Source: Gammaproteobacteria bacterium HGW-Gammaproteobacteria-11
GTDB taxonomy: Bacteria > Pseudomonadota > Gammaproteobacteria > Pseudomonadales > Pseudomonadaceae
Assembly (NCBI GenBank): GCA_002840055.1
Contig: PGZJ01000008.1
Location: 1 to 64,000, forward strand
DNA: 64,000 nucleotides
Reading direction: 5' to 3'
Shown one piece after another: positions 54,237 to 63,095 of the stretch (its first letter is position 1; every line of letters starts with the position of its first letter). A model generated the notes under the pieces. That model was given only the letters and a program-made list of their open reading frames with translations. It did not search any database and was not told the origin of the DNA. The translations under genes and the position numbers were made by a program.

Positions 54237-55283
54237 ATGCGTCACGGCGATATTTCAAGCAGCAAGGACACGGTCGGTGTGGCCGTCGTCAACTACAAGA
54301 TGCCGCGCCTGCACACCCGCGAGCAGGTGCTCGATAATGCCCGCGCCATCGGTGAAATGATCAAGGGTATGAAGCAGGGCCTGCCGGGCATGGACCTGGT
54401 GGTGTTCCCCGAATACAGCACCATGGGCATCATGTACGACCACGATGAAATGATGGCCACCGCTGCCAGCATCCCCGGTGATGAAACCGCGATTTTCAGC
54501 GCCGCCTGCAAGGCGGCCAATACCTGGGGCGTGTTCTCGCTGACCGGCGAACGGCACGAGGAGCACCCGCACAAGGCGCCCTACAACACCCTGGTGCTGA
54601 TCAACAACGAAGGCGAGATCGTCCAGAAATACCGCAAGTGCATTCCCTGGTGCCCGATTGAAGGCTGGTACCCCGGCGACCGCACCTATGTGACCGAAGG
54701 CCCCAAGGGCCTGAAGATCAGCCTGATCATCTGTGATGACGGCAACTATCCGGAAATCTGGCGTGACTGCGCGATGAAGGGTGCCGAGCTGATCGTGCGT
54801 TGCCAGGGTTATATGTACCCGGCCAAGGAGCAGCAGGTGATGATGGCCAAGAGCATGGCCTGGGCCAACAACTGTTATGTGGCGGTGGCCAATGCCAGTG
54901 GCTTCGACGGCGTGTATTCCTACTTCGGCCACTCGGCGATTATCGGTTTTGATGGCCGTACTCTGGGTGAATGCGGTGAGGAGGACATGGGCATCCAGTA
55001 CGCTCAATTGTCGGTCAGCCAGATCCGCGATGCGCGGGCCAACGACCAATCGCAGAACCACCTGTTCAAACTGCTGCACCGCGGCTACACCGGCATGCAC
55101 AACTCCGGCGATGGCGACCGAGGTGTAGCCGACTGCCCCTTCGACTTCTACCGCACCTGGGTCCTGGATGCCGAGAAAGCCCGCGATCAGGTCGAAGCTA
55201 TTACCCGCAGCACCATCGGCGTGGCCGAATGCCCGGTCGGTGATCTGCCGGTGGACGGCAAGGAGAAGGGCGCCGGCGCCTGA
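54237..55283 (+). CDS. amiE: Aliphatic amidase
   Basis: 348 residues, nitrilase-superfamily acylamide hydrolase. The catalytic triad sits at the same residue numbers as in Pseudomonas aeruginosa AmiE: Glu59 (VVFPEYS), Lys134 ([10 protein letters not shown]) and Cys166 ([10 protein letters not shown]). Other matching stretches are MRHGDISSS at the start and [17 protein letters not shown]. It hydrolyses acetamide, propionamide and similar short amides to the acid and ammonia in the cytoplasm. It lies 26 bp after the ATP-binding protein gene with ACGAGGA upstream, and is followed by the AmiB-like ATPase, as in the classical ami operon. AmiC, AmiR and AmiS are absent. Confidence 0.97.
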   Translation: MRHGDISSSKDTVGVAVVNYKMPRLHTREQVLDNARAIGEMIKGMKQGLPGMDLVVFPEYSTMGIMYDHDEMMATAASIPGDETAIFSAACKAANTWGVFSLTGERHEEHPHKAPYNTLVLINNEGEIVQKYRKCIPWCPIEGWYPGDRTYVTEGPKGLKISLIICDDGNYPEIWRDCAMKGAELIVRCQGYMYPAKEQQVMMAKSMAWANNCYVAVANASGFDGVYSYFGHSAIIGFDGRTLGECGEEDMGIQYAQLSVSQIRDARANDQSQNHLFKLLHRGYTGMHNSGDGDRGVADCPFDFYRTWVLDAEKARDQVEAITRSTIGVAECPVGDLPVDGKEKGAGA

Positions 55284-55292
55284 TCTAGCCCC

Positions 55293-56345
55293 ATGCCCTT
55301 CGCCAACGAACGCCTCGCGGCCAACAAGGAGCTGCTGGCGCAGCGACCGGTGAAAACCGGCCTGCGTCAGACGCGTTTTACCTTCGACCCGGATCAGGTC
55401 CTGCAGCAACTGCAGAACCGCATCGTCGGCCAGCAAGCGGCATTGCAATCCATTGGCAACCTGCTGCAGGTGGTGCGCGCCGACATCAGTCCGGACAACC
55501 GTCCGCTCGGCGTCTGCCTGCTGATGGGCCCCACCGGCGTCGGCAAGACCGAAACCGTGCGGGTTCTGGCTGAACTGCTGCACGGCAACAGCGATGCCCT
55601 GTGCCGTATCGACATGAATACCCTGAGCCAGGAGCACTACGCCTCGGCCCTGACCGGCGCACCACCGGGCTATGTCGGCAGCAAAGAGGGCCATACCCTG
55701 TTTGACGCTGACAAGATTCGCGGCAGCTACAGCAAGCCCGGCATCGTGCTGTTCGACGAACTGGAAAAGGCCAGCACCGAGGTTATTCGTAGCCTGCTCA
55801 ACGTCCTCGACAGCGGCCTGCTGACCTTGCCCGCCGGTAACAAGACCATCGACTTCCGCAACAGCCTGATCTTCCTCACCAGCAACTTGGGTGCGGCCGA
55901 GTTGGCCCAGTACCAGGGCCGCTTTCAACGCGGCTGGCGCGCGCTCATGCAACCCAGTCAGAAAGCCGAATCACGGATTCTCGAGGCCGCGCTGAGCAAG
56001 CGCTTCGACCCCGAGTTTATCAATCGCATCGACCATATCCTGCATTACCAGCGCCTGCCGGCAGGCGAGGCCGAGCAACTGCTGGATCTGGAGCTGAACA
56101 AGCTGCGTCGGCGTCTGGCCGGGCAACAGGCCAGTCTGAGTATCAGTGGCGCCGCCAAGGATCATCTGTGTCGCGATTACGACCAGCGCTATGGCGCCCG
56201 TGATCTGGCCCGCCGGGTACGTCAGGAGCTGGCGCCGGCCGTGGCTACCGCCCTGCTGGCCGAACCGGATGCCACAGCCTTTTACGCCGAGCTGCAATCC
56301 GGCCGGATACAGGTGCAGGTGGTGCCCGCCGACTACGTCAAATGA
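55293..56345 (+). CDS. amiB: AmiB-like AAA+ ATPase (ClpA/ClpB C-terminal type)
   Basis: 350 residues: one AAA+ module. Walker A GPTGVGKTETV (about residues 78-88), pore-loop region GAPPGYVGSKEGHTL, Walker B GIVLFDELEKAS, sensor-1 FLTSNLGAAEL and a C-terminal ClpB-D2-small domain (RYGARDLARRVRQEL). No N-terminal or ClpP-binding domains, so it is a stand-alone unfoldase or chaperone, like AmiB of the P. aeruginosa amiEBCRS operon. There AmiB is thought to assist the amide channel AmiS, which has no counterpart here. Starts 9 bp after amiE. Its 3' end overlaps the second composite regulatory element. Confidence 0.88.
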   Translation: MPFANERLAANKELLAQRPVKTGLRQTRFTFDPDQVLQQLQNRIVGQQAALQSIGNLLQVVRADISPDNRPLGVCLLMGPTGVGKTETVRVLAELLHGNSDALCRIDMNTLSQEHYASALTGAPPGYVGSKEGHTLFDADKIRGSYSKPGIVLFDELEKASTEVIRSLLNVLDSGLLTLPAGNKTIDFRNSLIFLTSNLGAAELAQYQGRFQRGWRALMQPSQKAESRILEAALSKRFDPEFINRIDHILHYQRLPAGEAEQLLDLELNKLRRRLAGQQASLSISGAAKDHLCRDYDQRYGARDLARRVRQELAPAVATALLAEPDATAFYAELQSGRIQVQVVPADYVK

Positions 56346-56374
56346 CGTAGGCAGGGGTGTCATTTCACGAATGG
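56333..56374 (+). promoter_or_regulatory. Composite regulatory element, copy B, upstream of fmdA
   Basis: A perfect 8-bp inverted repeat CTACGTCA-AA-TGACGTAG (56333-56350) followed by CGAATGG at 56368-56374. The order and 32-base spacing equal those of copy A at 49165. The element straddles the amiB stop codon, so fmdA and fmdB probably have their own co-regulated promoter inside the operon. Confidence 0.75.
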
Positions 56375-56449
56375 TCGACCCGGGGTGCATCACCGATAGT
56401 GGGGCTGTTGTTTTAACCGACCCAACCGGCCCCCCGAGGAGTTGTGACC

Positions 56450-57682
56450 ATGGCTGACACCATTATCAAGATTGACCTGACCAAGTCGCCCTACGAAAAC
56501 GACAAGATTCACAACCGCTGGCACCCAGACATCCCCATGGTTGCCACGGTCAAACCCGGCGATGATTTCATCATCGAGTGCTACGACTGGACCGGTGGCC
56601 AGATCAAGAACGACGACTGCGCCGACGACGTGCGCGATGTCGATCTGTCCCAGGTGCACTTTCTCTCCGGCCCGATTGGCGTCGAAGGCTGCGAGCCCGG
56701 CGACCTGCTGGAAGTGGACATCCTCGACATCGGCACCTTCGCCGAAAGTCAGTGGGGCTTCAACGGCTTCTTCTCCAAGCAGAACGGCGGCGGCTTTCTG
56801 ACCGAACACTTCCCCGAGGCGCAAAAGTCGATCTGGGATTTCAACGGCATGTTCACCAAGTCGCGGCATATTCCCAATGTTGAATTCGCCGGCCTGATCC
56901 ACCCCGGCCTGATCGGCTGCCTGCCCTCCAAGGAAATGCTCGACGAGTGGAACAAGCGCGAGACCGAACTGTTCAACACCAACCCCGAGCGCGTACCCGG
57001 CCTGGTCAATCTGCCCTATGCCGATACCGCACACATGGGCCGCATGACCGGTGATGCAGCCAAGGCAGCCGCTGCCGAAGGTGCCCGTACCGTACCGCCA
57101 CGCGAACACGGCGGTAACTGCGACATCAAGGATCTGTCCCGTGGTGCCAAGGTGTACTTCCCGGTCTATGTCAACGGCGGCGGCCTGTCGGTCGGCGACC
57201 TGCACTTCAGCCAGGGCGACGGCGAAATCACCTTCTGCGGCGCGATTGAAATGGCTGGCTGGATTCATATCCGCGTCAACCTGATCAAGGACGGCATGAG
57301 CAAGTACGGCATCAAGAACCCGATCTTCAAGCCTAGCGTGATCAAGCCGCGTTACGATGACTATGTGATCTTCGAAGGCATCTCGGTGGACGAGCAGGGC
57401 GAGCAGCACTACCTGGACGTGCACATTGCCTACCGTCAGGCCTGCCTGAACGCCATCGAATACATGACCAAGTTCGGCTACAGCAAGGCCCAGGCCTACG
57501 CCATTCTCGGTTGCGCGCCGGTAGAAGGGCATATCAGCGGCGTGGTCGATGTACCCAACGCCTGCGCCACCCTGTGGCTGCCCACCGGCATCTTTGACTT
57601 TGACATCAACCCGAATGCCAACGGCCCGACCAAGATTCCGGGCGGCAGCATGGATGTCCCATTGTCCAAGGATAAGGAGTAA
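56450..57682 (+). CDS. fmdA: Formamidase/acetamidase (FmdA family)
   Basis: 410 residues. The family is recognised by the N-terminal HNRWHPDIP, TVKPGDDFIIEC, GCEPGDLLEVDILDIG, GLIHPGLIGCLPSKEML, REHGGNCDIKDLSRG and FSQGDGEITFCGAIE. It hydrolyses formamide and acetamide to ammonia and the acid. The ATG at 56450 has GAGGAG eight bases upstream; a GTG six bases earlier is too close. It follows AmiB by 104 bp with composite element B in between and is coupled to fmdB. Pairing of FmdA with AmiE broadens the amide range. Confidence 0.95.
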   Translation: MADTIIKIDLTKSPYENDKIHNRWHPDIPMVATVKPGDDFIIECYDWTGGQIKNDDCADDVRDVDLSQVHFLSGPIGVEGCEPGDLLEVDILDIGTFAESQWGFNGFFSKQNGGGFLTEHFPEAQKSIWDFNGMFTKSRHIPNVEFAGLIHPGLIGCLPSKEMLDEWNKRETELFNTNPERVPGLVNLPYADTAHMGRMTGDAAKAAAAEGARTVPPREHGGNCDIKDLSRGAKVYFPVYVNGGGLSVGDLHFSQGDGEITFCGAIEMAGWIHIRVNLIKDGMSKYGIKNPIFKPSVIKPRYDDYVIFEGISVDEQGEQHYLDVHIAYRQACLNAIEYMTKFGYSKAQAYAILGCAPVEGHISGVVDVPNACATLWLPTGIFDFDINPNANGPTKIPGGSMDVPLSKDKE

Positions 57683-57687
57683 GCGCC

Positions 57688-58056
57688 ATGCCAGTGTATG
57701 ACTACAAATGCCGCGACCACGGCCTGTTTTATGCCCTGGCAACCCTGGACGAATTTGATCAGCCGCAACCCTGCCCGGAGTGCGGCGATCTCTCGGCCAA
57801 GGTGATTCTCTTGCCAACCACCGTGTTCAAGGTCGATGACACCGAGCGCAAAGCCCATGCCCGCAATGAAAAGGCCATTCACAGCCCGATCATGTCTACC
57901 CCGGACTACCGGGCCGAGGAGCAGGCTCGGCATGAGCACAAGCACGGCAAGGGGTGTGGTTGCGCACATCAGAAAATCGGCAAATCAAAACTGTTCTGGA
58001 CCGCCAACGGCGAGAAGATGTTTCCTTCCGCCAGACCCTGGATGATCAGTCACTGA
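57688..58056 (+). CDS. fmdB: FmdB family zinc-ribbon protein
   Basis: 122 residues. The N-terminal zinc ribbon has YDYKCRDHG and PCPECGD; a second Cys/His-rich tail HEHKHGKGCGCAH follows. FmdB was first described as a regulatory protein of the formamidase operon in Methylophilus methylotrophus; its action is unresolved. It starts 5 bp after fmdA with AAGGAG upstream, and is followed by a strong terminator, so it ends the amide operon. Confidence 0.92.
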   Translation: MPVYDYKCRDHGLFYALATLDEFDQPQPCPECGDLSAKVILLPTTVFKVDDTERKAHARNEKAIHSPIMSTPDYRAEEQARHEHKHGKGCGCAHQKIGKSKLFWTANGEKMFPSARPWMISH

Positions 58057-58081
58057 TACGGCGGTTTTAAGCCAACTGACC

Positions 58082-58110
58082 AAAGCCCCGCCCTGCGGGG
58101 CTTTGTGTTT
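58082..58110 (+). terminator. Terminator of the amide operon
   Basis: A perfect 10-bp stem AAAGCCCCGC (58082-58091) / 58095-58104 with loop CCT, then a T-rich stretch. Confidence 0.85.
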
Positions 58111-58149
58111 GGGTGCGATGGTTGTCTTTGTGGCTTTACTGGTTGCAGA

Positions 58150-58240
58150 CCACACTAAATCCGCACGAACGAAAGGATTTTGAGTGTGGCTAGACGTTCG
58201 ACCTTAAAAACCTCGCGATCATGAGGATTGTTGGAACGTC
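58150..58240. other. Structured intergenic segment with two stem-loops
   Basis: First: CCACACT+AAATCC (58150-58162) pairs with GGATTT (58175-58180) and AGTGTGG (58183-58189), with a two-base bulge. Second: GACGTTC (58193-58199) pairs with GAACGTC (58234-58240) and encloses CCTC/GAGG (58211-58214 / 58223-58226). Between the fmdB terminator and the 3' end of the AraC-type gene. Small RNA, mobile-element relic or REP-like element are all possible. Confidence 0.45.
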
Positions 58241-58282
58241 GGCAGGGCAGTGGTGGACAACAAATCGGTCACCGTCTGCTGG

Positions 58283-59185
58283 TCATGGGTCGTTCACTTT
58301 TCTCCACTGACCAGGTGTTATGCCACTGATACGGCGAAACGCCTCAGAAAACTTGCTTGGATTGCTGTAGCCCACACTCAGTGCGATATCAGTAATGCTC
58401 AGGCTCTGGTTTCGCAGTGACTCCTTTGCGCTTCTCATCCTGCGCTGGGTAATGTAGGCAAAGGGGGTAAAGCCGGTTGCCGCCGAAAAAGAACGTGTAA
58501 ATGAGCGGCTGTCCTGTCCGGCCAGCGCTGCGAGTTCCGATACGCGAATATCCTCTGCCAAACGGCTTTCGATCAGGTCCAGTACGTTCTGCAGGCGCGG
58601 CCCCTTCAGCGGGTGTGTGGACTGTTGCCTGTGTGAAGATTGAGGGCATTGGCTGAGTCGCCTGAGCAGGACGTTGATACCCTCTTCGAAAAAGGCGCTG
58701 GATAAACCATGGAGCTCTGCGTCGCGCCATAGTGCGGACATGACGGCTGACAGGAATGGGTCGTTGTGTAGTTGCGAAGCCGCGGGAATGAGTGCCTCCA
58801 CAGCAATGGCGTTGTCATCGGATGCACTCAGTGCCTCCAGATTGATCGCGATGCCAAGTAGCTGGGTTTTGCTTGAGTGACCGGTGGCGGCTGTGCCGGG
58901 TAGCGCTATGGCAACTGTGCCGGGGCGCAACACGCCTTCCAGTTTCGGGCCTTCGCCTACGCGTTTTATTCTGCCGACATGGGCCGTACACAGATTCAGC
59001 ATCAGGAAGGGAGCCGGTGAGAACTCACCTTCAAAGGCATCAAAGCTGGCATGCGCGAGCATGCAGATGCCCCGTTTGTCCGCCAGGGAAATCGACGGAG
59101 TGATGCCCAGCTCGGACATGCGAGAGTTGAAACTGTCCTGTTCCTTTTGCCAAACGTGGTTTTCCAACCTATCCCCCAGCACCAA
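58283..59185 (-). CDS. AraC-family transcriptional regulator
   Basis: 300 residues at most. The C-terminal domain has two helix-turn-helix motifs (RVSELAALAGQDSRSFTRSF, LSITDIALSVGYSNPSKFSEAFRR followed by ITPGQWRK), typical of AraC/XylS. The N-terminal domain has an AraC-binding/cupin-like sensor shape. The start is uncertain: the frame opens with TTG/GTG codons, and the first ATG is at 59119; neither has a clear ribosome-binding site. It is divergent from the TonB-dependent receptor, the usual position for siderophore-responsive activators such as PchR, so it may control uptake of the receptor's ligand; that is inference. Confidence 0.85.
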   Translation of the reverse strand: MVLGDRLENHVWQKEQDSFNSRMSELGITPSISLADKRGICMLAHASFDAFEGEFSPAPFLMLNLCTAHVGRIKRVGEGPKLEGVLRPGTVAIALPGTAATGHSSKTQLLGIAINLEALSASDDNAIAVEALIPAASQLHNDPFLSAVMSALWRDAELHGLSSAFFEEGINVLLRRLSQCPQSSHRQQSTHPLKGPRLQNVLDLIESRLAEDIRVSELAALAGQDSRSFTRSFSAATGFTPFAYITQRRMRSAKESLRNQSLSITDIALSVGYSNPSKFSEAFRRISGITPGQWRKVNDP

Positions 59186-59313
59186 AAATCAGGTGCGCAT
59201 TTTGATTCTGCACCCGGCCTTTGGTGGCGCTAGCCCTGTGAAAGTATTCCCGCTTTTGGAGTAAGCCTGTCTGTTACGGAGTGGCCTCCTGATGCAATGC
59301 ATATTAATTTACA

Positions 59314-59328
59314 TGAGAATACTTATCA
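59314..59328 (+). promoter_or_regulatory. Fur box upstream of the TonB-dependent receptor
   Basis: TGAGAAT-A-CTTATCA matches the 7-1-7 Fur consensus at 12 of 14 defined positions; the two differences are symmetric. It lies 23 bp before the chosen ATG at 59351, in the divergent region with the AraC-type gene. Confidence 0.7.
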
Positions 59329-59350
59329 ATTGCATAAGAGGCAGTCTTTG

Positions 59351-61408
59351 ATGAAAGGTACGGTTAAGAATCAGGTCGGCACCCTTGCTGCGTGTTTGCT
59401 GCTTGCATCCTCGGCCTGGGCAGAGCAGGACCTGGAAGAGAAACAGCAGCCAGACGCAGCGGTCAGACTCGAACCCATGATTGTTACTGTCGAACTGCTT
59501 GAACGCTCGGTTCAGGACAGCGGCGCCAGCGTAGAGCTGTTTGATGAAGAGCGGCTGAACAGCCAGGCTGGGCTGGTCACGCTGAGAGATGTGCTGGGTA
59601 CGGTTCCCAACATATCGGTGGTAACCGGTACCGGCAAGGCACCCACAGTGCGAGGTGTTGATGGTACCGGGCCTGCCGAGAACGCCAATGCCTTCTTTGC
59701 CGGTAGTCGGCCACGTCTGAGCTGGCAAATCGACGGAAGACCCGCCAGCTACAACGAAGTGGTATTTGGCGATATCGGCCTGTTTGATGTGGAGCGCATT
59801 GAGGTGTTGCGTGGGCCGCAAAGCACCCTGGTTGGACGCAATGCGATTGCTGGAACCGTGGCAGTCAAAACCCATGATCCGCAGTTCGAGGAAGAGGTTG
59901 CCGTACGGGTGGCTGCCGGGAATCATGGTCAGCGGCAGGTATCAGGGATGGTGAACATGCCGCTTACGCAAGATACCCTGGCGTTGCGCATCGTCGCCGA
60001 TACACTGCGTCAGGAGTCGGCCGTGTCCTATGATTCGTTCCCTGGGGTAAGCAGCCCCGGTGATATCGAGGGACTGTCATTGCGCAGCAAACTGCTGTTC
60101 ACGCCGCTGACGGAGCGTGACACACGGGTGATGCTGAATATCTCGCACATGGCGTATTCCGGTCCCAATGGTGAGATTGTGGTGGAACCCGCTGATGAGC
60201 GGCGCTCCAATTTTCCGCAACAGCCTCGGCACGAGCCAAGCACCACCACGGTAGCGCTGGACTACTCACAAGCCCTGGACGACAAATGGCGCCTGCAGCT
60301 TAACCTGTCGACAACAGACTTTGAATTCACCCGCACAGCCGTTCCCGGAACCAGCAGCGCCACCATTGACACTCGGGAGTATGTCATCGAGCCGCAATTG
60401 CACTACCGGGACGACGGCGTGTCGGCCATTGTGGGTATCTATGCCTATCAAGCCAGGCAGGATGAATTTATCGAATTTCTGGGTGGCCAGAACTTCAAGG
60501 ACAGGACCGATACCCTGGCTGCCTATGCAGAGGGCATCGTGCCCTTGTCCGAGGTGCTCGATCTGTCACTTGGCATACGCTATGACCAGGAAGACCGCCG
60601 CCGGGAAGGGGGTGACCCCGCTGGAGCGGTAGTCCGGATTTCGTCTGATGAAACCTATCAGGCCGCTATGCCCAAGATAGGACTGAACTGGCATCCCTCC
60701 GAGGGCCTCAGCTGGGGCGTGCAGATTTCCAAAGGCTACAACGCCGGAGGTGCCGGGGTGGCTTTCGGTGTGCCCATTGTGAACTACCAATACGATGAAG
60801 AAACCGTGTGGAACTATGAACTCTACGGGCGCCAGCAATTTCTTGGCGGCCGCATCCGTACCACACAAAACCTGTTCTATTCGCGTTACAAGGATATGCA
60901 ACTGCCCTTTGACCTGACCCCGAATGATTCGAGCGACGAGGCCTTCGTCGTGCGTAATGCAGAGAAAGTTGAGACCTCCGGTCTGGAGCTGGGTCTTGAA
61001 GCGGCCGTTACACACAACCTTGATCTGCGCGCAGGTCTGGGGGTTTTGAAGACCGATATAGCCTCCTACCCGGGCTCGGGGGTTGAAGGCAACGAACTCT
61101 TCACCGCGCCAGAATTCACCGCCAGCCTGGGGTTCACCTGGCAGCAAGACAACTGGCTGCTGGGCATGAGTTCACGTTATTCGGACAGTTACTTTACCGA
61201 TATAAACAACCGGCCCGGCGGCAAAACCGATGCTTATGTGGTGGCGGATGCACAGCTCTCCTACGACATCGGTCGGGGCACGGTGTTTGCCAGCGTCAAG
61301 AACCTGTTTGATACGGACAAGCGCGTAGCCCGCTACCCGAGTGCCACGCCAGCGGCGGTGATGCTGCAGCCCCGGACCTATCTGGTGGGACTGGAACTGG
61401 GCTTCTGA
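59351..61408 (+). CDS. TonB-dependent outer-membrane receptor
   Basis: 685 residues from 59351. Signal peptide MKGTVKNQVGTLAACLLLAS, cleaved near AWA. A TonB-box-like MIVTVE segment and the plug domain follow (LRDVLGTVPNISV, VRGVDGTGP, VERIEVLRGPQSTLVGRNAIAGTV), then the barrel, which ends in LVGLELGF with terminal Phe. It imports a siderophore or other large ligand using TonB energy. The start at 59351 is preferred to 59297 because it opens the signal peptide, has AGAGG upstream, and leaves the Fur box outside the gene. Likely iron-repressed and activated by the divergent AraC protein. Ligand unknown. Confidence 0.92.
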   Translation: MKGTVKNQVGTLAACLLLASSAWAEQDLEEKQQPDAAVRLEPMIVTVELLERSVQDSGASVELFDEERLNSQAGLVTLRDVLGTVPNISVVTGTGKAPTVRGVDGTGPAENANAFFAGSRPRLSWQIDGRPASYNEVVFGDIGLFDVERIEVLRGPQSTLVGRNAIAGTVAVKTHDPQFEEEVAVRVAAGNHGQRQVSGMVNMPLTQDTLALRIVADTLRQESAVSYDSFPGVSSPGDIEGLSLRSKLLFTPLTERDTRVMLNISHMAYSGPNGEIVVEPADERRSNFPQQPRHEPSTTTVALDYSQALDDKWRLQLNLSTTDFEFTRTAVPGTSSATIDTREYVIEPQLHYRDDGVSAIVGIYAYQARQDEFIEFLGGQNFKDRTDTLAAYAEGIVPLSEVLDLSLGIRYDQEDRRREGGDPAGAVVRISSDETYQAAMPKIGLNWHPSEGLSWGVQISKGYNAGGAGVAFGVPIVNYQYDEETVWNYELYGRQQFLGGRIRTTQNLFYSRYKDMQLPFDLTPNDSSDEAFVVRNAEKVETSGLELGLEAAVTHNLDLRAGLGVLKTDIASYPGSGVEGNELFTAPEFTASLGFTWQQDNWLLGMSSRYSDSYFTDINNRPGGKTDAYVVADAQLSYDIGRGTVFASVKNLFDTDKRVARYPSATPAAVMLQPRTYLVGLELGF

Positions 61409-61425
61409 GCAGATTAAGGACTGAT

Positions 61426-61854
61426 ATGTTTAGTTATAGAGAAGCACTCTGGCCGGTCGTTGTATTTGAATTTCAGGGCCTGCAGAGTCTGGAGCAGCAC
61501 AGGTTATCACTGACGTTATGGGATGACCTGTTTGCACGGGGTGAAAAAATCCTCGCACTGCGGATCTTTCATGATGAAGACGCACTGCTGCACCCGGAGG
61601 GTGCAGCAAAGGCGACCAAGGCATGGCTCAGAGCGGGCGCCAGTGAATCGATCAAGAATCAGGTGCTGGCCATGATCAATGTGGTGCCTGAAAGCGCCTA
61701 TGACGCTATGCAGGATAAAAGCGTTGAAGCCGTATTTGGCGTGCCGGGTGGCGTGTTCAAAAGCACTGGCGACGCGGCGCAGTGGTTCAATAGTCAGGTT
61801 GGCCCCGGCGTCAACCTGACGCTGGACCCGGGGTTGCTGGAGTCGGAAAAATAG
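61426..61854 (+). CDS. Hypothetical protein downstream of the TonB receptor
   Basis: 142 residues, not recognised. No signal peptide or membrane segment, so probably cytoplasmic. Visible segments include LSLTLWDDLFARGEKILALRI, KATKAWLRAGAS and a C-terminal FGVPGGVFKSTGDAAQWFN, with alternating helices and strands that recall small single-domain STAS-like folds, though this is weak. It starts 17 bp after the receptor stop with TTAAGGA upstream, so it is co-transcribed and probably iron-regulated. It converges with the DNA glycosylase gene. Confidence 0.7.
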   Translation: MFSYREALWPVVVFEFQGLQSLEQHRLSLTLWDDLFARGEKILALRIFHDEDALLHPEGAAKATKAWLRAGASESIKNQVLAMINVVPESAYDAMQDKSVEAVFGVPGGVFKSTGDAAQWFNSQVGPGVNLTLDPGLLESEK

Positions 61855-61871
61855 ATCCTTCAGCCTTTCTC

Positions 61872-63095
61872 TCAGCAGTCCAGCGCACTCAGCGCCGTAC
61901 CCAAACGTTGGGTCAGGTGGGCTGGTGCGCATTTGCTCAAAGACACTGAATCACATGCCTGGAAACGACTAAAAACCGAGACGGCATCCAGGAATGCCTT
62001 GGTGAAGGGTTCTTCATCAAACCCATGTGATTCAAGGTGCAGCCATTTAATCTCCAGATGGCGTGTCTTTCGATGGGCTTTGCAGTCCATCCGGCCGACA
62101 AAGGCATCGCGGTACAGCAGCGGTAAGCAAAAATAGCCGTGCTGGCGCCTGGCTTCCGGTACGTAGCATTCCAACTGATAGTCGTATTGAAACAAGGCCT
62201 GAAGCCGGTCGCGTTGAATGACGCTGTTGTCGAATGGCGAGAGTATCTGCATGCGGTTGCTGACTCGCGGAAGAGGGCGGTCGAGTGCGCCGCTTTCCAA
62301 CATGTATATCTCGCCACCTGGCAGCGCTACCTGCTCCAGTTCGCCCTGCGCCAACCTTGCGTTTACCAGATCCTTTACTGCCTTGCGCAGCGCCGGATTG
62401 CGGCGCAGATAGGTCAGCCCCTTGAGTGAAACAAGGCCATGGCAACGCAACTGCTGATCCAGCGTGTGAGAAGCAACCTCTTCGACGCTAGGCAGACGTG
62501 TATCGATATGACAGGGCAATACCCGCTCGGTCAGATCATAGGTCTTCTGAAAGCCTTCGCGGTCGCTGACCATCAGGTCGCCCTGCATATACAACTGCTC
62601 GAGTGCTTTCTTGGCTGGCTTCCAGTCCCACCAGCCTGCCCGTTTGGAGTCGGTGGTTTCCAGGTCTCGGGATCGCAGCGGTCCGTCTGAACGGATGCGC
62701 GCCAGAAGCTCGCCCATCAGCTTCCGGTCAGGGTGTCTGAACCAGTGGGTCTGGCCGCCTTTGATAGCGTATTTGTAGGGCAGGGAAAAGCGAAAGTCTG
62801 CCATCGGCAGGAACGCTGCAGCGTGGGCCCAGTACTCGAAAATGTCGCCGTTGCGCAGCATCTGATTGGTCATGCTGGGCTGGAAGCCCGGCACCCTTGC
62901 GTGCAGAACATGGTGGTGCGCACGCTGGACCACCGAGATGCTATCAATCTGTACGTAGCCCAGGTGATTGATGGCGTCGCGCGCCCCAGGCAAACCCCGG
63001 CCAAAGGACTGAGTGTGCAACAGACCCTGTGCAGCCAGGGCAAGGCGCCGCAAGCGCAGCAGCTCCTGTGGGCGTTTAATCTCGATCATGGCCAT
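61872..63095 (-). CDS. YcaQ/AlkX-like winged-helix DNA glycosylase
   Basis: 407 residues, HTH_42 family (three winged-helix domains and a barrel). The signature QID in GYVQIDSISVVQRAHHHVL supplies the catalytic Gln and Asp of the QxD/QxQ motif known from YcaQ and AlkZ-type enzymes. Other family landmarks are YWAHAAAFLP, GWWDWKPAKKALEQL and the C-terminal HLEIKWLHLE. YcaQ unhooks interstrand DNA crosslinks. The second ATG (63089) is better spaced from AGAGA and is an equally likely start. Stands alone, convergent with the preceding gene. Confidence 0.88.
   Translation of the reverse strand: MAMIEIKRPQELLRLRRLALAAQGLLHTQSFGRGLPGARDAINHLGYVQIDSISVVQRAHHHVLHARVPGFQPSMTNQMLRNGDIFEYWAHAAAFLPMADFRFSLPYKYAIKGGQTHWFRHPDRKLMGELLARIRSDGPLRSRDLETTDSKRAGWWDWKPAKKALEQLYMQGDLMVSDREGFQKTYDLTERVLPCHIDTRLPSVEEVASHTLDQQLRCHGLVSLKGLTYLRRNPALRKAVKDLVNARLAQGELEQVALPGGEIYMLESGALDRPLPRVSNRMQILSPFDNSVIQRDRLQALFQYDYQLECYVPEARRQHGYFCLPLLYRDAFVGRMDCKAHRKTRHLEIKWLHLESHGFDEEPFTKAFLDAVSVFSRFQACDSVSLSKCAPAHLTQRLGTALSALDC

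Noticed and set aside
54255-55952. 565-codon minus-strand open frame across amiE and amiB
   Set aside because: Shadow of two well-supported genes; low-complexity Val/Gly/His composition and no recognisable domain.
56390-57817. 475-codon minus-strand open frame across fmdA
   Set aside because: Antisense shadow of the formamidase gene, without a plausible start signal or motifs.
58150-58240. Integron attC site
   Set aside because: The stem-loops lack the GTTRRRY/RYYYAAC core sites, and there is no integrase or cassette array nearby.
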